NCBI GenBank assembly: GCA_910585075.1
Contig: CAJUED010000003.1
Location: 39,771-79,867 of the forward strand
DNA length: 40,097 nucleotides
DNA from: an uncultured Lachnospiraceae bacterium
Lineage (GTDB): Bacteria; Bacillota; Clostridia; Lachnospirales; Lachnospiraceae
Reading direction: 5' to 3'
The translations under genes and the position numbers were made by a program. Numbering within the stretch: position 1 is the first letter of the stretch; every line of letters starts with the position of its first letter. Shown here piece after piece: positions 31,465-39,220 of the stretch. The notes beneath the pieces are model-generated. The model was not told where the DNA came from. It did not search any database and was given only the letters and a program-made list of their open reading frames with translations.

Positions 31465-32612
31465 TCTTCCGTATTCCACCCCCAATAGGCCCTTGCCCTT
31501 TCCACAATTCCGGACATAGTGTCCTCCTCCATGCAAGGGTACTGCTTCTTCATCTGTGTATCTTCGTAAAAACTTCCTGTGCGCTGATAGTAAATGGAAT
31601 AATCACTTTCTATCAGCAGCTCGTTTCCATTTCCTTCGTAGCTGTAACGGGCAAACACCACAATATCCTTCATCCCGTCCCCGTCAATATCCCGGCAGGT
31701 AATCCCCTTTAGGGCATAAAGATTATCAAAATCTCCCATGGGCTGAAAACTCCACACAATATATCCCTGTTCGTTGATCAGATAAATCATAAAGGTGGCA
31801 AAATTCGCCATAGTGTAAGTTCCCGGCACTACCTCCAGCCTTCCGAACTTCTCAAACTGCCGGTAATGACACTGCTCCTTTGCAATCTCAAAGCCGTTGT
31901 CCAAAAGCTCCTTTTTCGTGGCTGCCGTATACAGAAACTCCGTAGAATATCCGTCCCGCACAAAGGCTGTGATGCTCTCCACGCTTTTATTCATGCCAAA
32001 GCGATTTATTTTGTCCGAAATCCTGTAATCTCTGTAAAATCCATGTTTATCCTGAAACAGAACGTCTCCCGCCTTATAAGGTTTCCCGGCGTAAGCCCCC
32101 TTATCGTTTACACAGGTGGTAATCAGGACAATATCCATAAGCCCGTCCCCGTTCAGTTCCTGAAAGGAAATCGCTTTAAGCTCTCTTACGGGCTGCTTCA
32201 TTTCCCCGGTATTTCTGCTGTTGACCTCAAGCTGGTCCGTCCTGTACACAATAAGGCCGTCCTCATCCGCGAAAAAAAGGGCCAGCCTGTGGTAATCCTT
32301 CTCAATGGCCGGTATCAGGTAAACCTGGCCAAAGCCCCCTGTTTCTATGGGGAAAATCTGATCCTCTATGACCTGAAATCCCGCCGGCTCTATCTCCTCC
32401 TGACGAGTGATTTCCGAAAAACGCTGCTGGTAATTCTGATACTGGGCGAGCAGTTCCTTTTCATTATCTTTCTCTTTTGCCGTGACAGAAGCAGGGAGAG
32501 AAAAAAACAGGGTGCAGACACACAGTATAAAGAAAAGGGGTTGGGCCTGCTTTCGGAAATATGAATTTTTAGAAATTATTTTTTCCGCAAAAAACTTTCT
32601 CAATCGTATCAC
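31461..32612 (-). CDS. Secreted FG-GAP/VCBS repeat protein of the sensor operon
   Basis: This 383-residue protein has a signal peptide (PLFFILCVCTLFFSLPASVT, then AKEK) that appears to be cleaved rather than lipidated. At least two FG-GAP-like calcium-loop motifs are seen: ELNGDGLMDIVL near residue 152 and DIDGDGMKDIVV near 306. The fold is probably an extracellular beta-propeller. It is the first gene of the operon with the response regulator and kinase, so it may bind an external ligand for the sensor. The start is a GTG at 32612 with GGAAG about 9 nt upstream; the start is only moderately certain. Confidence 0.82.
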   Translation of the reverse strand: MIRLRKFFAEKIISKNSYFRKQAQPLFFILCVCTLFFSLPASVTAKEKDNEKELLAQYQNYQQRFSEITRQEEIEPAGFQVIEDQIFPIETGGFGQVYLIPAIEKDYHRLALFFADEDGLIVYRTDQLEVNSRNTGEMKQPVRELKAISFQELNGDGLMDIVLITTCVNDKGAYAGKPYKAGDVLFQDKHGFYRDYRISDKINRFGMNKSVESITAFVRDGYSTEFLYTAATKKELLDNGFEIAKEQCHYRQFEKFGRLEVVPGTYTMANFATFMIYLINEQGYIVWSFQPMGDFDNLYALKGITCRDIDGDGMKDIVVFARYSYEGNGNELLIESDYSIYYQRTGSFYEDTQMKKQYPCMEEDTMSGIVERARAYWGWNTEE

Positions 32613-32628
32613 CAGCTTTTCTTCCGTA

Positions 32629-32672
32629 TATATAAGATTTCATCTATATAAGATTTCACTAATTTAAGATTG
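32629..32672. repeat. 16-bp direct repeats in the sensor operon leader
   Basis: TATATAAGATTTCA occurs at 32629 and 32645, and a degenerate AATTTAAGATTGG at 32661, keeping a 16-bp period. They lie just downstream of the operon promoter, before the GTG start of the FG-GAP gene. They could be regulator-binding sites. Confidence 0.65.
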
Positions 32673-32677
32673 GCCCT

Positions 32678-32706
32678 ATTATACTAAAAGAAATTCCTTT
32701 TTTCAA
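32678..32706 (-). promoter_or_regulatory. Promoter of the FG-GAP/two-component operon
   Basis: The minus strand has TTGAAA (32701-32706), a 17-bp spacer and a perfect TATAAT (32678-32683), giving a leader of about 60 nt. Confidence 0.85.
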
Positions 32707-32794
32707 GCGCCCCATTATACCCTTCATGGTTGTTTCATGAAGCCGTAAATTATATCTAACACAGACTAACAAATTTTTCCTACCCTTGCCTATA

Positions 32795-32823
32795 TTGAAT
32801 ACCCTGCTCTTTTCGTGTATAAT
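32795..32823 (+). promoter_or_regulatory. Promoter of the toxin-antitoxin operon
   Basis: TTGAAT (32795-32800) and TATAAT (32818-32823) are separated by 17 bp, about 58 bp before the antitoxin ATG. Confidence 0.82.
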
Positions 32824-32880
32824 TTATCCATAGAAAGAAACACTTTTCTTACACATCTCATCATGAGAGGAGGACATTTC

Positions 32881-33123
32881 ATGAGTACGTTAGACGCGAC
32901 CGTTTCCATGCTGGAAGCGATGCCTGAAGATGCGAGAATAAAAGTCCTGGAATTCACGAGGCAACTCTTTACTTCCAGGAAACCGGCAAACCCATTCGTC
33001 TCCCTCAGCCAGGAACAGATTCTTTCTGACCTTGCAGAATCTCGCCGACAGATTGCCGCGGGCCAGGGACTTGATATGGAAGAAGCATTGAACAGAATGG
33101 GGAAACAGCATGGATTCATTTGA
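32881..33123 (+). CDS. Antitoxin of a RelE/ParE-type system
   Basis: This 80-residue protein starts MSTLDATVSMLEAMPEDARI and is predicted helical throughout. GAGGAGG lies 7 nt before the ATG. It overlaps the toxin gene by 14 nt, the usual order (antitoxin first) for such pairs. The C-terminal half, with LSDLAESRRQIAAGQGLD, probably wraps the toxin; the N-terminal half may bind DNA and autorepress the operon. I could not assign it to a named antitoxin family. Confidence 0.8.
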   Translation: MSTLDATVSMLEAMPEDARIKVLEFTRQLFTSRKPANPFVSLSQEQILSDLAESRRQIAAGQGLDMEEALNRMGKQHGFI

Positions 33124-33466
33124 TGTCATCATTTCGCCAAAAGCATTGGCCCAACTAAACGATTATATCGACTACATCCAGTATACCCTGATGAACGACC
33201 AGGCAGCACACAATGTCTGGCAGGATGCCCTGGATACGCGGAAGAAGCTTTCTGAAGTTGCCGGAAGCCTGAAGCCCTGTGCCCATCCGTTGCTGAAAAA
33301 GTACGGATACCACCAAATAAACTTCCTGCGGCACCGCTATCTCATGCTCTATCGAATAGAAGGTCAGGCTGCTTATATAGACGCCATATACCACCAGCTT
33401 CAGGACTATGAAAATACCTTTGCAGATGAACTGAATTTTCAAACCGAGCAGAAAGCCAGCCATTAA
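33110..33466 (+). CDS. RelE/ParE superfamily toxin
   Basis: This 118-residue protein has the ParE/RelE layout: VIISPKALAQLNDYIDYIQY at the N-terminus, then GYHQINFLRHRYLMLYRIEG and AYIDAIYHQLQDYE, where the beta-sheet core lies. RelE-type toxins cut mRNA on the ribosome; ParE-type toxins poison gyrase. The sequence alone does not tell which. The GGGGAAACAGC in the antitoxin gene serves as its ribosome site. The copy looks intact. Confidence 0.85.
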   Translation: MDSFDVIISPKALAQLNDYIDYIQYTLMNDQAAHNVWQDALDTRKKLSEVAGSLKPCAHPLLKKYGYHQINFLRHRYLMLYRIEGQAAYIDAIYHQLQDYENTFADELNFQTEQKASH

Positions 33467-33497
33467 CCAGCCAGCTGTTCTCTCATATTTAGGTAAA

Positions 33498-33525
33498 ACC
33501 CCTGCAGGAAGAAACCTGTAGGGGC
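33498..33525. terminator. Hairpin between toxin and P1B ATPase genes
   Basis: CCCCTGCAGG and CCTGTAGGGG pair over 10 bp with one G-U. The minus strand continues TTTTACC, so it mainly ends the cad operon transcript; the plus side may also stop the toxin transcript. Confidence 0.65.
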
Positions 33526-33560
33526 GTGAATTGATAATCTCTATATATTAAAATTCTTTT

Positions 33561-35432
33561 CTATTTTTCTATCTTAAGTGCTCGCATGGAATTTAAAATC
33601 GCAATAACGGAAACACCCACATCCGCAAACACAGCCTCCCACATATTGGCAAGTCCGAAAGCTCCAAGAAGGAGCACCAAAGCCTTTATCCCCAGCGCAA
33701 ACACAATGTTCTGCTTCACAATCCGCAGGGTTTTTCTTGCGATTTTCACCACAGATGCAATCTTCCCTACGTCGTCGTCCATCAGAACCACATCCGCTGC
33801 CTCAATGGCCGCATCCGAACCCATACTGCCCATGGCAATACCAATATCCGCTCTGGTAAGCACAGGGGCGTCGTTGATTCCATCTCCCACAAAGGCCAGT
33901 TTTTCCTTTCCTTCCTGGGCCTTTAAAAGCTCCTCCACCTTCGACACCTTATCTCCCGGCAGAAGCTGGGCATGGACTTCGTCTATGGAAAGCTCCCGGG
34001 CCACAGCGAGGGCTGCCTGCTGCCTGTCGCCGGTCAGCATGACACATTTCTTGACCCCTACTTGTTTCATACTTTGGATGGCTTCCTTTGCCCCATCCTT
34101 TATGGAATCGGAAATGGCAATGGCCCCCATAAATTTCCCTTCCCGGGCCGCATAAACAATGGTACCGGCACTTTCACAGGGTGTGTAGGCAATTCCATTA
34201 TTTTTCATCAGCTTTTCATTGCCCAGAAGTAACTCCGCTCCGTCCACCGGAACCCGAAGGCCTTCCCCGGCAATCTCTTCCGCCCGGCCTACCCGGTTCA
34301 TATCAATGCTCTTTCCATAGGCCTCCCTGATGGAGCCCGCTATGGGATGATTGGAATAACCCTCTCCCAAAGCCGCCATTTCCAGCAGTTCTTCTTCACC
34401 ACAGCCTTCTGGGAGGATTGTTTGTACCTTAAATTCCCCTTTGGTCAGCGTACCTGTCTTGTCAAAGACAATGGTGGTCATCTCCGCAACCGCCTCCAGA
34501 TAATTACTTCCTTTCACCAAAATACCAAGCTTGGAAGATGCCCCAATCCCACCAAAAAATCCCAGAGGAACGGAAATCACCAACGCGCAGGGACAGGAAA
34601 TTACCAGGAAGATGCAGGCTCTCCGGATCCATTCTCCCCAGCCGCCGCCTAAAATAAGGGGAGGAAGAATTGCAAGGGCCACAGCACTGATGGTAACCAC
34701 CGGTGTATAATACTTTGCAAATTTTGTAATAAAATTCTCCACTTTCGCCTTTTTGCTGCTGGCGTTTTCCACCAGCTCCAGAATCTTGGCTACGGTAGAA
34801 TCCTCAAATTCTTTGGAAACCTGAACCTTCAACGTGCCGCTGCCGTTTACACAGCCGCTGACAATATCATCCCCAATGGATGCCTTGCGGGGAACGGACT
34901 CTCCGGTAAGGGCCGCCGTGTCAATCAAAGATTCCCCTTCCACCACCACGCCGTCAAGAGGAATCCTCTCTCCCGGCTTTATCACAATGATGCTTCCAAT
35001 CTCCACATCATCAGGGTCCACCTGGGTCAGCTCACCGTCCACCTCAACATTGGCATATTCCGGGCAAATGTCCATCATATCCGCTATGGACTGCCGGGAT
35101 TTTCCTACTGCATAACTCTGGAACAGCTCGCCCACCTGATAAAAAAGCATAACGGCTACCGCTTCCGAATACTCTCTCACCCCAAAGGCGCCGAAGGTTG
35201 CAATCATCATCAGGAAATTTTCGTCAAATACCTGCCCATGGCTGATATTTCTTGCCGCCTTAAAAATAATATCATACCCGATTACCAGATAGGGAATCAG
35301 ATAAACCACAAACAAAATCCACGTATCTTCTATACTATTCAGCAAACCCGTATGTTCGCATATCAATAATCCTGCAAAAAGAACAAAGGCAATGATAATA
35401 CGGGTCAGCATTTTTTTCTGTTTTTTATTCAT
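33561..35432 (-). CDS. P1B-type heavy-metal ATPase (Zn/Cd/Co exporter type)
   Basis: This 623-residue pump has the actuator loop AALTGESVPRKAS, CPC metal motif in LVISCPCALVISVPLG, phosphorylation site FDKTGTLTKG, and the HP site of P1B pumps in SNHPIAGSI. The hinge is LAFVGDGINDAPVLTRADIG. There is no N-terminal metal-binding domain; the chain goes straight to the membrane helices, and a free HMA protein is encoded upstream. It exports Zn, Cd, Co or Pb at the cell membrane. The ATG at 35432 has GGAGGGG close upstream, provided by repeat B. Confidence 0.95.
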   Translation of the reverse strand: MNKKQKKMLTRIIIAFVLFAGLLICEHTGLLNSIEDTWILFVVYLIPYLVIGYDIIFKAARNISHGQVFDENFLMMIATFGAFGVREYSEAVAVMLFYQVGELFQSYAVGKSRQSIADMMDICPEYANVEVDGELTQVDPDDVEIGSIIVIKPGERIPLDGVVVEGESLIDTAALTGESVPRKASIGDDIVSGCVNGSGTLKVQVSKEFEDSTVAKILELVENASSKKAKVENFITKFAKYYTPVVTISAVALAILPPLILGGGWGEWIRRACIFLVISCPCALVISVPLGFFGGIGASSKLGILVKGSNYLEAVAEMTTIVFDKTGTLTKGEFKVQTILPEGCGEEELLEMAALGEGYSNHPIAGSIREAYGKSIDMNRVGRAEEIAGEGLRVPVDGAELLLGNEKLMKNNGIAYTPCESAGTIVYAAREGKFMGAIAISDSIKDGAKEAIQSMKQVGVKKCVMLTGDRQQAALAVARELSIDEVHAQLLPGDKVSKVEELLKAQEGKEKLAFVGDGINDAPVLTRADIGIAMGSMGSDAAIEAADVVLMDDDVGKIASVVKIARKTLRIVKQNIVFALGIKALVLLLGAFGLANMWEAVFADVGVSVIAILNSMRALKIEK

Positions 35433-35436
35433 AATG

Positions 35437-35480
35437 CCCCTCCATGCTGTCAATACTCCGCTAATCGGAGTGTCAGCACA
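35437..35480 (-). repeat. Repeat B, copy before the P1B ATPase gene
   Basis: The minus strand reads TGTGCTGACACTCCGATTAG, CGGAGTATTGACAGCATGGA, GGGG. It shares GTGCTGACACYCC and TATTGACAGCATGGAG with the copy at 30676-30812, except for a shortened centre. It provides the ATPase Shine-Dalgarno. Confidence 0.8.
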
Positions 35481-35567
35481 ATATTTTATAAAATAAATTC
35501 GGTTTGTTCTTCTACGCTGTCTGCGCCCATGTATCCAGGCGCAGACATATCTTTCATTTTGATATCT

Positions 35568-35786
35568 TTACATTAAAATTTTGCAGTCCGGCTCCACCTT
35601 TGCGCAGACCTTCACAACCTCTTTCATAACCTCATCAAATTTTTCATCCTGTGCGTCAACAGTCATTTTCTGTGCAAGAAAGCTCACAGTCGCATCATTG
35701 ACCCCGTCAATTTTTTTAATGGCTTCCTCCATTTTTGCAGCGCAGTTTGCACAGTCTAAATCTTCCAGTTTAAATTTCTTTTTCAT
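35568..35786 (-). CDS. Free-standing HMA metal-binding protein
   Basis: This 72-residue heavy-metal-associated domain has the CxxC site in LEDLDCANCAAKMEEAI (Cys at residues 12 and 15) and the beta-alpha-beta-beta-alpha-beta outline. It corresponds to the N-terminal domain that CadA/ZntA pumps usually carry, here split off as a cytoplasmic metallochaperone. It lies between the regulator and the ATPase genes in the same operon, followed by a GTCTGCGCC/GGCGCAGAC hairpin. Confidence 0.92.
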   Translation of the reverse strand: MKKKFKLEDLDCANCAAKMEEAIKKIDGVNDATVSFLAQKMTVDAQDEKFDEVMKEVVKVCAKVEPDCKILM

Positions 35787-35839
35787 TTTTTCTTTCCTTT
35801 CTTTTGATTGATTTTTTATTTTATTACTTTTTTATTTCC

Positions 35840-36199
35840 TTATTCTTCCACATGCTCCCTTCCCTGGGCTATGATCGTCCTCACATGGCCATCTGCCAGA
35901 GAATAAAAAACCGATTTTCCTTCCCGCCTGCTCTTTACCAGTTTGGACTGCTTTAAAATTTTAAGCTGATGGGAAATGGCGGATTGGGTCATGTTGAGGG
36001 CCTGGGCCAAATCACACACACATACCTCCGCCTCAAACAGCACATAGAGTATCCTGATTCTTGTGGAATCTCCAAACACCTTAAACAGCTCCGCTATATC
36101 GTAAAGAACATCCTCATCCGGCATCTCCTCATGTACAATCTTAAGAAGCTCCTCGTGGGTCTGAAATGTATCACAGCATTCTACATCATGAATTGCCAA
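35840..36199 (-). CDS. ArsR/SmtB-family metal-responsive repressor (CadC-like)
   Basis: This protein of 119 residues has the winged helix AEVCVCDLAQALNMTQSAIS and HQLKILKQSKLVKSRREGKS. The CVC motif in helix 3 is the alpha3/alpha3N metal site of CadC proteins, and the N-terminal HDVECCD supplies more Cys/His. It would leave DNA when Cd, Pb or Zn binds. The start is a TTG at 36199 with AAGGCGGG 7 nt upstream. A longer TTG frame to 36244 would start inside the operator. It leads the operon with the HMA protein and the ATPase. Confidence 0.93.
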   Translation of the reverse strand: MAIHDVECCDTFQTHEELLKIVHEEMPDEDVLYDIAELFKVFGDSTRIRILYVLFEAEVCVCDLAQALNMTQSAISHQLKILKQSKLVKSRREGKSVFYSLADGHVRTIIAQGREHVEE

Positions 36200-36237
36200 C
36201 TCATCACCCGCCTTTATATTATATATTATCCAACACT

Positions 36238-36251
36238 TGAACAACTGTTCA
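36238..36251. promoter_or_regulatory. ArsR/SmtB operator
   Basis: TGAACA-AC-TGTTCA is a perfect 6-2-6 palindrome, extended on both sides as CacTTGAACA and TGTTCATATG. It resembles SmtB/CadC 12-2-12 sites. It lies just downstream of the -10, where a bound repressor would block elongation. Confidence 0.85.
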
Positions 36252-36258
36252 TATGTTT

Positions 36259-36287
36259 ATATTAAAAGAAGGGCTACACTTTGTCAA
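36259..36287 (-). promoter_or_regulatory. Promoter of the metal-resistance operon
   Basis: The minus strand has TTGACA (36282-36287) and TAATAT (36259-36264) with a 17-bp spacer. The operator at 36238-36251 covers the likely start site. Confidence 0.85.
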
Positions 36288-36358
36288 CCCTTTTTCAATC
36301 TTTTGAACAATTTTCGTAACAGTAAAGATGAAATCTGACCTGTTACCCACTTTCGCTT

Positions 36359-37396
36359 TTATAATTTGAAATAATAATCTCCCGCTTTTATCTTCCCTTT
36401 CTTCCTTAAAATATGGTCAAAGAATAAAGACAGGCAGATGGGAAGTACAAAATGCAGCAGAATAACCGACACCAGCGACCTGGCATTTATCCCCATATCT
36501 GTGAATGTAAAAATCTGTCCCACAAATCCGCAGGTGCCCATACCTGCCCCGGCCGGCGTATTGGTGGTCTTTAGAATACAGGTGGCAACAGGCGCTATCA
36601 TAACAGCGGACAATGTAGGCGGCAGCAAAATCCAGGGATTTTTCAGGATATTGGGAAACTGGAACATGGAAGAACCAAGGCCCATTGCCATAACGCCGCC
36701 CATCTTACAATCCCTGTATCCCACTGCGGAAAATCCAACCATCTGGGCGCAGCACCCTACCGCCGCCGCCCCTGCGGATATCCCGGACAAATTCAGCATT
36801 ATGCACAGAGCCGTGCTGGAAAGCGGGGAAGTCAACACCAGCCCCACAATCACAGAAACAATGATTCCCATGAAAAAAGGCTGTAATTCGGTGGCTTTCA
36901 TGATCACCAGCCCGATACCGCTCATCAGCAGTTTCACAACAGGACCCATAAAAGTTGCCGTCAGTCCTCCCGCCAGAAGAGTCACCCCTGGCGTCACAAG
37001 AATATCAACATTTGTTTCCTTTGATACCGCTTTACCGAATTCCGCTCCCACAATGGCGGAAACAAAGGCGGCCGCCTCTCCCCCAATACCGGCCCCCAAA
37101 GCTCCTGAAACCGCACTTGTAAACATCACAAGAGGCGGTGCTTTTAATGCCCACGCAACCGCTATACCAATGGCAGCCCCAACCTGTTTCATGGCAAAGC
37201 CCCCTATATCAATCAAATAATCAAAAATTTCACTTTCCCCCGCCAGATTCTGCCCCTGCTCTCCAACCGTCTTAAATATCAGTCCAATCAGCAGCGAAGC
37301 AAACACCGCCTGGGCCATCTGGGACAGCGCGTCAATACCATACCGTTTGGGAGAAATCACAATGTCCTTCTTTTTCAAAAATTCTTTCACTTTCAT
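36359..37396 (-). CDS. PTS_EIIC_2-type membrane protein (orphan EIIC)
   Basis: This 345-residue, strongly hydrophobic protein has about nine helices rich in Gly/Ala, with VTPGVTLLAGGLTATFMGPV, LSSTALCIMLNLSGISAGAA and GGVMAMGLGSSMFQFPNIL. These match PF13303 proteins annotated as PTS sugar transporter subunit IIC. No EIIA, EIIB or sugar-catabolic gene is next to it, so phosphotransfer is unproven. The start at 37396 is set by GGAGGG 4-5 nt upstream. The 5' region is a full repeat A copy whose own ATG (37414) is in frame. A divergent AraC regulator may control it. Confidence 0.85.
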   Translation of the reverse strand: MKVKEFLKKKDIVISPKRYGIDALSQMAQAVFASLLIGLIFKTVGEQGQNLAGESEIFDYLIDIGGFAMKQVGAAIGIAVAWALKAPPLVMFTSAVSGALGAGIGGEAAAFVSAIVGAEFGKAVSKETNVDILVTPGVTLLAGGLTATFMGPVVKLLMSGIGLVIMKATELQPFFMGIIVSVIVGLVLTSPLSSTALCIMLNLSGISAGAAAVGCCAQMVGFSAVGYRDCKMGGVMAMGLGSSMFQFPNILKNPWILLPPTLSAVMIAPVATCILKTTNTPAGAGMGTCGFVGQIFTFTDMGINARSLVSVILLHFVLPICLSLFFDHILRKKGKIKAGDYYFKL

Positions 37397-37411
37397 AGTC
37401 CCTCCTTTTAC

Positions 37412-37530
37412 CATATTTTTCCTCATTTCTGCGCTGCTTTTTTGCACATACAAGCATGAATGCTTGAAAGTTTGTGGATGCAGCACAGACACAAACTTGT
37501 GGAGTGAAAGATTTGAAAAATCTTTCACTC
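37412..37530 (-). repeat. Repeat A, full copy before the EIIC gene
   Basis: Minus strand: GAGTGAAAGATTTTTCAAAT, CTTTCACTC (a hairpin), ACAAGTTTGTGTCTGTGCTG, CATCCACAAACTT, and at the end AGCAGCGCAGAAATGAGGAA, AAATATG. It matches the pyrB-pyrI copy at 24413-24517 except for the middle, which here holds a GCATTCATGC palindrome. The EIIC gene uses a second ribosome site just after the repeat. Confidence 0.88.
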
Positions 37531-37684
37531 TTTTCTCTTAGAAATTCTGCTTGTATTGTACGGTATTTTGCTATACACTCATATAGAAAAAAGGGTTACA
37601 AAACATGAATTTTGAACTATGAAAAAGATAGACAGTGCAAGAAAGAAGCTTTGACCGTTTTCAGCAATCTTACGCCGGAAACGG

Positions 37685-37714
37685 AAATTTGCGGGCCGTT
37701 GGCAGCTTGAGGAT
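37685..37714 (+). repeat. Repeat B, half copy before the AraC gene
   Basis: AAATTTGCGGGCCGTTGGCA, then GCTTGAGGAT, matches the right end of the copy before the kinase gene (AAATTTGCGGGCCGTTGGCA, GCATGGAGAT). Its GAGG is the ribosome site for the AraC gene. Confidence 0.82.
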
Positions 37715-37718
37715 TCCT

Positions 37719-38573
37719 ATGAATTATGATTTTTTACCGTTAATAAAACATTCTTTTACCTATGGAACAGAACATATTCTGCCCAATTTTATTGTAAGCG
37801 GCAAAGCAAAGGAAACCTTAATTTATCCTGATTCCTTCTCCCTGCTGAAAACCTCCTATGACTATTACATGGAAGGAAGCAATCAGGAATGCTATGAGAT
37901 CCGATATATATTAGAGGGAGAGGGATACTTAAAGTATAATGGCCGCACTTATCTGCTCAGAAAGGGGGACGGCTGCCTGATTGACTGCCGCCAAAAGTAT
38001 TATTATCAGACCGGCAGTTATAACTGGACCAGCACCAGCCTCCGCTTTAACGGCCTGCCGGCAGTCCCTCTTGTCCGTTCCTACCTTCTCTCTGGCAATG
38101 TGAAATTTACAGACGCCATGTTTTCAAACTTTGAACCTCTACAGGCACATATCCTGCAGTGCACACAAAAAATATCTTCTTACATGGAGTATGAAGTCTC
38201 CTGTACCTTTTATATGCTCCTGACCAATCTTTTGATTGCCAAAAGTAAAACCCACAGCACTTCCGAAGTGATTGAAAAAATAGTCTCATACATACAGGCA
38301 AATTATATGAAAAACCTTACCGCCGAAGAATTATCCCACCAGTTTGGGTTAAGCAGAACCCATATGACCCGGTGTTTTAAAGAATATACAGGATTTGCCC
38401 CTCACGAATACATCACCCAGCTCCGGATTTACAATGCCAAATACCTTTTGAAGGCAACCCATTTGTCCATAGAGGAAATCAGCCGTCAGACAGGATTTTC
38501 TGATTCCGTTTATTTCATTCAGGTGTTCAAAAAAATAGAAGGCATAACGCCTTCTAAATTCAGAAAAATATAA
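37719..38573 (+). CDS. AraC-family transcriptional regulator
   Basis: This protein of 284 residues has an N-terminal cupin-like ligand domain (YEIRYILEGEGYLKYNGRTY) and a C-terminal double HTH (about residues 190-284): LTAEELSHQFGLSRTHMTRC and LSIEEISRQTGFSDSVYFIQ, then VFKKIEGITPSKFRKI. The ATG at 37719 has GAGG 6 nt upstream, from a repeat B half copy. A GTG at 37635 would add 28 residues without a good ribosome site. It is divergent from the EIIC gene and may control it or a sugar locus outside. Confidence 0.9.
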   Translation: MNYDFLPLIKHSFTYGTEHILPNFIVSGKAKETLIYPDSFSLLKTSYDYYMEGSNQECYEIRYILEGEGYLKYNGRTYLLRKGDGCLIDCRQKYYYQTGSYNWTSTSLRFNGLPAVPLVRSYLLSGNVKFTDAMFSNFEPLQAHILQCTQKISSYMEYEVSCTFYMLLTNLLIAKSKTHSTSEVIEKIVSYIQANYMKNLTAEELSHQFGLSRTHMTRCFKEYTGFAPHEYITQLRIYNAKYLLKATHLSIEEISRQTGFSDSVYFIQVFKKIEGITPSKFRKI

Positions 38574-38584
38574 ATTTCTTTTTA

Positions 38585-39220
38585 TCACAGACCGCACCTT
38601 CCGCAGATATCCTTCAGACAGCATTTATCACAATAGGGCTTGGTCCTTGCTGTGCACACTTCCCTTCCGTGATAAACCAGCCTGTGGCAGAAATCACTGC
38701 CTTCTTCAGGAGGAATCAGTTTCCACAGGGCCATCTCCACCTTCTTTGGCTCCTTGCATCCGTCTACAAGCCCCATCCGGTTCACCAGACGAATGCAGTG
38801 GGTGTCCGTCACAATTGCAGGCTTTCCAAACACATCTCCCATAATCAGATTGGCGCTTTTGCGCCCCACACCGGGAAGCTTTAAGAGCGCGTCAAAATCA
38901 TCCGGCACCTTTCCCTGATATTCATCCCGCAGAATTTTCATGCAGGCGCTGATGTCCCTTGCCTTGCTCTTACCAAGACCGCAGGGTTTTACAATTTCTT
39001 CTATCTCCTCCACCGGTGCAGATGCCAGCGCATCCACATCCGGGAATTTCTCATAAAGGCCTTCCACCACCACGTTTACCCTTGCGTCCGTACACTGGGC
39101 GGCAAGCCGCACGCTGACTAACAGTTTCCATGCCTGATTATAATCAAGGGTGCACCCTGCATCGGGGTATTCCTTTTTCAGTCTTTCTATGATTTCAAGG
39201 GCTAATTCTTCTTTTGTCAT
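38585..39220 (-). CDS. nth: Endonuclease III
   Basis: This 211-residue DNA glycosylase/AP lyase has the helix-hairpin-helix LLKLPGVGRKSANLIMG with catalytic Lys, and the Asp in AIVTDTHCIRLVNRMGL. The C-terminal [4Fe-4S] loop is CTARTKPYCDKCCLKDIC, a C-x7-C-x2-C-x5-C spacing rather than the E. coli C-x6-C. It removes oxidised pyrimidines. The start is uncertain: ATG at 39220 gives the standard length, while ATG at 39232 has AAAGGAGC directly before it. It lies 11 bp from the AraC gene end (convergent). Confidence 0.95.
   Translation of the reverse strand: MTKEELALEIIERLKKEYPDAGCTLDYNQAWKLLVSVRLAAQCTDARVNVVVEGLYEKFPDVDALASAPVEEIEEIVKPCGLGKSKARDISACMKILRDEYQGKVPDDFDALLKLPGVGRKSANLIMGDVFGKPAIVTDTHCIRLVNRMGLVDGCKEPKKVEMALWKLIPPEEGSDFCHRLVYHGREVCTARTKPYCDKCCLKDICGRCGL

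Larger units (their letters stand above)
37397..37718. other. 322-bp divergent control region of EIIC and AraC genes
   Basis: It holds a full repeat A copy (37412-37530) and a half repeat B copy (37685-37714). The DNA between (37531-37684) is AT-rich with TATACA- and TCATATAG-like words, but I could not fix a clear promoter. Confidence 0.6.

Noticed and set aside
36200..36244. Longer CadC-like protein starting at TTG 36244
   Set aside because: That codon is inside the perfect operator palindrome and has no ribosome site; TTG 36199 has AAGGCGGG upstream.
37635..37718. Longer AraC protein starting at GTG 37635
   Set aside because: The extra 28 codons cover a repeat B half copy, and the ribosome site supports ATG 37719.
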